Positions 6,601 through 9,851 of a stretch of DNA of 9,851 bases are shown here, piece after piece; the first letter of the stretch is position 1; each line of letters opens with the position of its first letter. Under the pieces are notes generated by a model that was not told the DNA's origin, searched no databases, and worked only from the letters and a program-made list of their open reading frames with translations. The DNA comes from Flavobacterium sp. (GTDB lineage Bacteria; Bacteroidota; Bacteroidia; Flavobacteriales; Flavobacteriaceae). The stretch is from NCBI GenBank assembly GCA_003449615.1, contig DMHA01000010.1, forward strand, positions 14,277-24,127, given 5' to 3'. A program made the translations under genes and the position numbers.

Positions 6601-7391
6601 TTAGCCTTTGGTTTGGCTTCAAATCCTTTGGGAGTGATTTTAAAACTAAAAATGCTATTGTAGTCATCCTCTGTTGTAAAACCATATTTGGCAATGGCTA
6701 TTTTTGTTTTTTCCTCGATATAGTCTTTAGCAAATAAATTTTCGCCAAAAACATTCTTTATTTCTTGTAAGGCTTTACCAATGTGTTCGCAGGCCTTTTT
6801 GGCTTTGCTACAACCACATTCAAATTCTAAAATTTCGGTATCAGGATTGTAATTAAATGTTTGTCGGGTTGAAGTCCAGCCTCTTGTTTGTGTGATTACT
6901 TGGGTTTGAGATGCTTCGACTATTTTATACTCGTCATAATTATAGCCACGGTATTTTGGGATAACAGCCAAATTATTAATAATGTTAGCCGAAATAATAC
7001 CATCAATTAGTTTGATTTGGTTCATATTGAGTTTTTCGATTTTGTTTGCAGTTGTAATAGGAAGTTCTTCAAATAAAGTATAAAGTTTCTCTTCTTTTGT
7101 AGCTATTGTTGGAGTAAGTACATTATAATCTTTCATAATTATTTTCAAAGAGGCAATTACATGTTTACAAATACCCGAATAACTATTTTTATACGGACAA
7201 GTACAAGAGGTTGTGATATCGTCCTCTAAATCAATATTTATGATATAATCCTCGCCATAACTTCCTTCACATTCAAATTCAAATTTATCAGGCGAATATT
7301 CAGTAATTACTGGATATACATAATAGGAATTACTCCTTGAGCTGGGATTGCTATTTATTTTTATGTAATTATTTATGGCTTTGACGTTCAT
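3678..7391 (-). CDS. SNF2-family DNA-dependent ATPase with two N-terminal SWIM-type zinc fingers
   Basis: This 1237-residue protein is a bacterial SNF2/Swi2 helicase-like translocase. A SWIM zinc finger lies at C63-x-C65-x9-C75-x-H77, and a second CxC-x6-CxH cluster at C192, C194, C201 and H203. A long middle region (about 240-770) probably corresponds to the bacterial SNF2-associated domain. The ATPase core starts near LRDYQ (778-782). It contains motif I DDMGLGKT (803-810), motif II DESQ (901-904), motif III LTGTPIEN (928-935), motif V AGGTGLNL (1147-1154) and motif VI DRCYRIGQ (1177-1184). All catalytic residues, including the Walker A Lys and the arginine finger, are present. Such proteins translocate on duplex DNA and remodel DNA-protein complexes; the cellular target is unknown. 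It is monocistronic with its own promoter and a terminator at 3619-3656. Confidence 0.93.
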   Translation of the reverse strand: MNVKAINNYIKINSNPSSRSNSYYVYPVITEYSPDKFEFECEGSYGEDYIINIDLEDDITTSCTCPYKNSYSGICKHVIASLKIIMKDYNVLTPTIATKEEKLYTLFEELPITTANKIEKLNMNQIKLIDGIISANIINNLAVIPKYRGYNYDEYKIVEASQTQVITQTRGWTSTRQTFNYNPDTEILEFECGCSKAKKACEHIGKALQEIKNVFGENLFAKDYIEEKTKIAIAKYGFTTEDDYNSIFSFKITPKGFEAKPKAKNITTDSRDYSKIFKTEEVDTIINLPFVESEANDFGLGVCFKFDRKKFVELFLFQAKYNKTKTDFSSSITKIDHYNIEDALMIYNSIEEQSLIVKTMQVNRELIKFKTSKDVNYLKKAIASSQELLLALENNFSYTYNCNDSLVRKNLNPCIFDNKTIKLFFTISETAYFYTLKAKLTLDEKNYNLDAAALQITPLFIFVDGVIVPIADPKLSIYLNHFSDYAEVNYLKKDTPDFFEKIVKPLSEKFEIQTSIFKKSKVEIEENSLEKHVYITDFDGQYIVFKPAVQYPNQLIPVFSNEMLVEKSKNDTNQTNILFQERNQSFEDNFIEEFRGLHPAFAEQEEFFFLTPEQLMENYWMLHATDRMQQQEMKVFGANNLKSFKFNINKPVIKIGLKSDIDWFDLEIDISFGNQKVGLKELQKAFIKKTNFVALGDGTLGILPEEWMKKFANYFKVGEIKKNGVKLSNYQFGIIDELFDEMEKKPPFLVELLEKKKRLQNISNIEEVKIPSGIKAKLRDYQHHGLNWLAFLDKNQLGGCLADDMGLGKTLQAIAFLQYLKLKDKKCLPSLIIAPTSLIFNWKNEIAKFCPTLKMLAFVGSNRIENKDDFSKYDLIISTYGSLLNDVEFMKDFKFNYIILDESQAIKNPNSKRYKAVRLLNSYNRLVLTGTPIENNTFDLYAQMNFINPGLLGNMTHFKSEFSDAIDKEKNHEASHLLSKMIAPFLLRRTKEQVAKELPEKTESIIYCEMGIEQRKVYDSFKNKYRDYLINKIDENGVENAQMYILEGLTKLRQICNSPALISDEEDYGNQSIKLDLLIENIKEKTGNHKILVFSQFVKMLQLIKIRLDEDQIYYEYLDGQTTNREEKVNNFQNNSDVRVFLISLKAGGTGLNLTEADYVFLVDPWWNPAVENQAIDRCYRIGQKQKVMAYRMICKDTIEEKIALLQGKKKAVATSIIAVDDEKKSFDVNQVKAFFS

Positions 7392-7404
7392 TCTAAATTT
7401 TTTT

Positions 7405-7431
7405 CAAATGTAAAAAAAGATTTGTTTTCAA
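7405..7431 (-). promoter_or_regulatory. Promoter of the SNF2 gene
   Basis: On the reverse strand, TTG (7429-7431) is followed after 16 bases by TACATTTG (7405-7412), an exact TAnnTTTG -7 box. The start codon at 7391 is 13 bases further on, so the leader would be only a few bases. The spacing is slightly shorter than the usual Bacteroidetes optimum. Confidence 0.55.
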
Positions 7432-7489
7432 AATAGTAATTAATAAACCGAAGTAATTCAATTTGAGCAAAATAATCAAAAATTTCCTA

Positions 7490-7690
7490 TGCAGTTTTTT
7501 AATTTGATTGCTATTCAACAAGGCTTTCATTTGGGTTATTGCAGTTGCATTAACGTCCAGTGCTTGACGAGGTTTGGGATTAAATTAAACCCATTCTTCG
7601 GATTTGCCGAATCTCCCAAATACAAAACCACTTTAAATTAAGCCTATAACGCCATATTGTCTTGCGGTTATAGGGCATTTCCCTTTTCAA
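7490..7690. repeat. Structured intergenic element, candidate dispersed repeat
   Basis: This part of the 350-bp gap between the SNF2 and GH5 genes is richer in G and C than the surrounding spacers and full of nested symmetry. TTTGGGA (7573-7579) pairs with TCCCAAA (7614-7620). Inside it lie the near-palindrome GGGATTAAATTAAACCC (7576-7592) and the small hairpin TTCGG-atttg-CCGAA (7597-7611). A separate hairpin joins CCTATAACGC (7643-7652) to GCGGTTATAGG (7664-7674) with one bulged G. No reading frame is convincing: the reverse frame across 7490-7620 is open apart from one in-frame stop, but matches nothing I know. The rest of the gap (7432-7490 and 7690-7742) is plain AT-rich spacer. Whether the element recurs elsewhere cannot be seen here. 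Confidence 0.4.
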
Positions 7691-7742
7691 AAATGCATTC
7701 AATTAAGGAAGTAGAATTGATTTTATAAAAGTTTATAAATTT

Positions 7743-9011
7743 TTATTTAATCATTTTAGAAATTATTAAATCTTTGTATTTAAGTAAATATATTCCTGAT
7801 TTCAAATTACCTAAATTTTCAATTCTTGAATTAATAATTTTTTGAGTATTAATAAATCTACCGGTAATGTCATAAATATTTATATATTCGCCTTCATCAA
7901 TTCCGCTAATATTTATAACGTCAAGGAAAGGGTTTGGTGAAAAATTATATTGATTTAAAGGAATAGTTACATCATCAATATTTAATGAGGGACAATTAGA
8001 GTTTGTATTTAGGTGGTTAAGCAAAGTACTCATTTGTGGTTTATCTACACCAAGTTCAGGTTCTATAGAAAGAATATAATTGCCCCACCAAGGACCGCCT
8101 GCCCAATATGTGCCGTTAATACAATTCGCTTTTAAATAACTTAAGAAATTATTGAGCACAACTAACCAACGGTTATCATTTGCTGGTATACCATATTCTC
8201 CGATAAAACCATTAAGATTATTTATTAAAAGCCAGTTTACAAAAGGTGTTGCTCTATCAACGCCAATATTTGGATAAGCTCCTTCATTATCATAATTAGA
8301 ATCATATGAACCTGATGCGTCGTTATCAAAATACACATGAGCTTCAAAAGTTAGTTTGTTTGAAGGGTCGGAAAGGTTTTTTAAATTATCGCTATATTGG
8401 ATCCAACGTGCGGCCGAACTATAACTATCTCCACCTACAATTATTCTTGTAGTAACGTCATTTATTCTAATCCCATTAATAATTTCTTGAGCAATATTGA
8501 ACCATGTTGCATTTACTAATAAATCATGGGGTTCATTCATTATTCCATAGCCCCAAATATTAGTATAGGTATTTAATTCTAATGCCAGTTTTGTCCATAA
8601 ATTTTTTATGTTATCTATACTTAAATCATTTGACCCTATAATTCTATCTATTCCATTTATATTATATCTGCAATAATTATGGAGATCAATTATTACATTC
8701 ATATTTCGATTTTGTGCTAATAACAGGAAATTTTTTATTCTCAATAATTCGGGTGCACTTAAATTACCATTTAAAATAGGCTGAATTCTTTCCCACTTAA
8801 TTGGTAATCGAATTAAATTTAATCCTTTCGCATGATAGTAATCTAATTCCGAACTTGTGGGATAAGTGTAATCAATATTATAGGTTCCAGGAAAGTTAGA
8901 CCCGAATTCAGCCCCAGCTAAATTAACTCCAAAAGGAGTTTGAGAATAGACATCATTTTTTATTGAAAAGAAAATGATTGATAACAATGCGATAGTTAGA
9001 TTTTTTTTCAT
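7743..9011 (-). CDS. Secreted GH5 family glycoside hydrolase (endoglucanase-like) with T9SS sorting domain
   Basis: The 422-residue protein begins with a signal peptide (about 1-23, MKKNLTIALLSIIFFS then a polar end at VYS). Residues 24-338 form a GH5 TIM barrel: GVNLAGAEFG (28-37), R68 in LIRLP, H111-N112, the acid/base E160 in the NEP motif (159-161), H225 and Y227, the nucleophile E272 in GEYG, and W303. The opening block resembles the GH5_5-type beta-1,4-endoglucanases, so a cellulase or related beta-glucanase is likely, though specificity cannot be fixed by eye. Residues 355-422 are a type IX secretion sorting domain: SPNPF (358-362), YDITGR (380-385), and LKSGIYLLKY before a Lys-rich end. 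The enzyme should therefore be exported through the outer membrane and anchored or released. It stands alone, with no SusC/SusD or other carbohydrate genes beside it. Confidence 0.92.
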   Translation of the reverse strand: MKKNLTIALLSIIFFSIKNDVYSQTPFGVNLAGAEFGSNFPGTYNIDYTYPTSSELDYYHAKGLNLIRLPIKWERIQPILNGNLSAPELLRIKNFLLLAQNRNMNVIIDLHNYCRYNINGIDRIIGSNDLSIDNIKNLWTKLALELNTYTNIWGYGIMNEPHDLLVNATWFNIAQEIINGIRINDVTTRIIVGGDSYSSAARWIQYSDNLKNLSDPSNKLTFEAHVYFDNDASGSYDSNYDNEGAYPNIGVDRATPFVNWLLINNLNGFIGEYGIPANDNRWLVVLNNFLSYLKANCINGTYWAGGPWWGNYILSIEPELGVDKPQMSTLLNHLNTNSNCPSLNIDDVTIPLNQYNFSPNPFLDVINISGIDEGEYINIYDITGRFINTQKIINSRIENLGNLKSGIYLLKYKDLIISKMIK

Positions 9012-9123
9012 TTATGCTTTGGGTTATAATTAAATTATGTTTGTATTTTAAAATAAATGTTATTTTTTCAAATCCTGCAAAATAGAATTGCTCTTTATCA
9101 GTTTTATATAAGGAGTAATAATT

Positions 9124-9851
9124 TCATGTTTTTCTTTTTGATTTAATTTTCAGGTATGTCTTTTGAAATGCCCTATAAAGTTCGGATTGTGACTGTCCTT
9201 GATGAATATAAACCGAATTCAAACTTTCTAAATTCGATAAAACCACCAATTGTTCTATGGTTGCTGTGTCTCGAATATTTCCATCTGTGTTTGGGTTTTC
9301 ATCACGCCACTGTTTGGCTGTAATTCCAAATAAAGCTAAATTTAGCAAATCGGCTTCATTGGCATAAATGAAATTTATTTTGCTTTTATCTAGAAATTTA
9401 GGGATTAAATTGGCTTTTATGGCATCGGTATGAATGTGATAATTTACTTTGGCTAACGTCCGTTGTATATTCCATTCTATTTTTAATCTGTTGTTTTCAT
9501 CGTCTTTTAAACTTTGAAATTCTTTGATGAGATAAATTTTAATTTCGGGACTAATCCAAATTCCAAATTCAAAGGCGATATCAGGATGTGCAAAAGTGCC
9601 ACCATATCTTCCAGTTGTGGCTTTTATGCCGATTGAATTTGTTTTTTCAACCCAATCTTTAACGCTCAATTTATAACTATTTAATCCAGCTTGACTTTTA
9701 ATTATGGCGAATTCGCCATAATTAAAACTTGGATTATAGATGCTTTCCCAAATCCCTAAATATTCAATGGTATTTCTGTTTCGCAACCAATCTGAAATAA
9801 AAAAATCTCCGTCTTTGGCTTTAAGCATATCGGTTAAGGATATGAAATTAA
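9124..9851 (-). CDS. KilA-N domain protein, 5' end beyond the window
   Basis: The first ATG in the window on this strand is at 9828 and gives 234 residues, but the frame stays open to the right edge. The upstream codons read NFISLTD, which joins smoothly to MLKAKDGDFF, as in the conserved start of KilA-N domains. The true start is therefore outside. Counting from that Met, the domain is marked by WLRNRNTIEYLGIWE (14-28) and by GRYGGTFAHPDIAFEFGIW (73-91). The C-terminal part (about 100-234) is helical and ends in a Lys/Arg-rich tail. KilA-N is a DNA-binding fold common in phages, large DNA viruses and bacterial accessory regions; the job of the chromosomal Bacteroidetes versions is not known. 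It is 112 bp upstream of the GH5 gene, with no clear terminator in that gap. Confidence 0.85.
   Translation of the reverse strand, partial: NFISLTDMLKAKDGDFFISDWLRNRNTIEYLGIWESIYNPSFNYGEFAIIKSQAGLNSYKLSVKDWVEKTNSIGIKATTGRYGGTFAHPDIAFEFGIWISPEIKIYLIKEFQSLKDDENNRLKIEWNIQRTLAKVNYHIHTDAIKANLIPKFLDKSKINFIYANEADLLNLALFGITAKQWRDENPNTDGNIRDTATIEQLVVLSNLESLNSVYIHQGQSQSELYRAFQKTYLKIKSKRKT

Noticed and set aside
7642..7676. Hairpin resembling an integron attC site, with a bulged base
   Set aside because: The ends do not fit the RYYYAAC/GTTRRRY core sites, only one copy is seen, and there is no integrase or cassette array.
7685..7742. Short inverted repeats (TCAATT/AATTGA and GCATTT/AAATGC) downstream of the GH5 gene as a terminator
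   Set aside because: Stems are only six bases with ten-base loops and no clean T-run follows, so a terminator is not supported.

Overview
The window is AT-rich and its promoters, where visible, follow the Bacteroidetes TAnnTTTG pattern. One secreted enzyme ends in a type IX secretion (Por) sorting domain, and the proteins look like those of Flavobacterium and close relatives. I read it as a chromosomal segment of a member of the Flavobacteriaceae; no species can be named from sequence alone.

Layout. Positions 1-59 (minus) hold the first 19 codons of glycine dehydrogenase (gcvP). Divergent from it, 195-968 (+) encodes a polytopic membrane protein that looks like a UbiA-type prenyltransferase with a degenerate first Asp motif. 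A strong bidirectional terminator hairpin (970-997) separates it from a four-gene minus-strand block (2731 down to 1017). This block is a GbsR/MarR-type regulator followed by three small membrane proteins, two of which are paralogues. The same palindrome, AAACTTTCA-N8-TGAAAGTTT, lies upstream of the regulator and again upstream of the membrane-protein genes, which suggests one autoregulated regulon.

Positions 2915-3617 (+) hold a HicA/HicB toxin-antitoxin pair. The 5' end of hicA has been cut off by an insertion of about 105 bp with imperfect 27-bp terminal inverted repeats, like a MITE. hicB is intact. A convergent terminator (3619-3656) follows, then a 1237-residue SWIM/SNF2 helicase-like protein on the minus strand (3678-7391) with its own TAnnTTTG promoter.

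The gap 7392-7742 has no convincing gene. It carries a compact set of nested inverted repeats, unlike the plain AT-rich spacers elsewhere, and may be a dispersed repeat or a degraded element. A secreted GH5 glycoside hydrolase with a T9SS sorting domain (7743-9011, minus) and a KilA-N domain protein that runs off the right edge (9124-9851, minus) complete the window.

The genes do not form one pathway. The tightest functional units are the GbsR regulon and the hicAB module. hicAB, the insertion, the structured repeat and the KilA-N gene give the right two thirds an accessory character.
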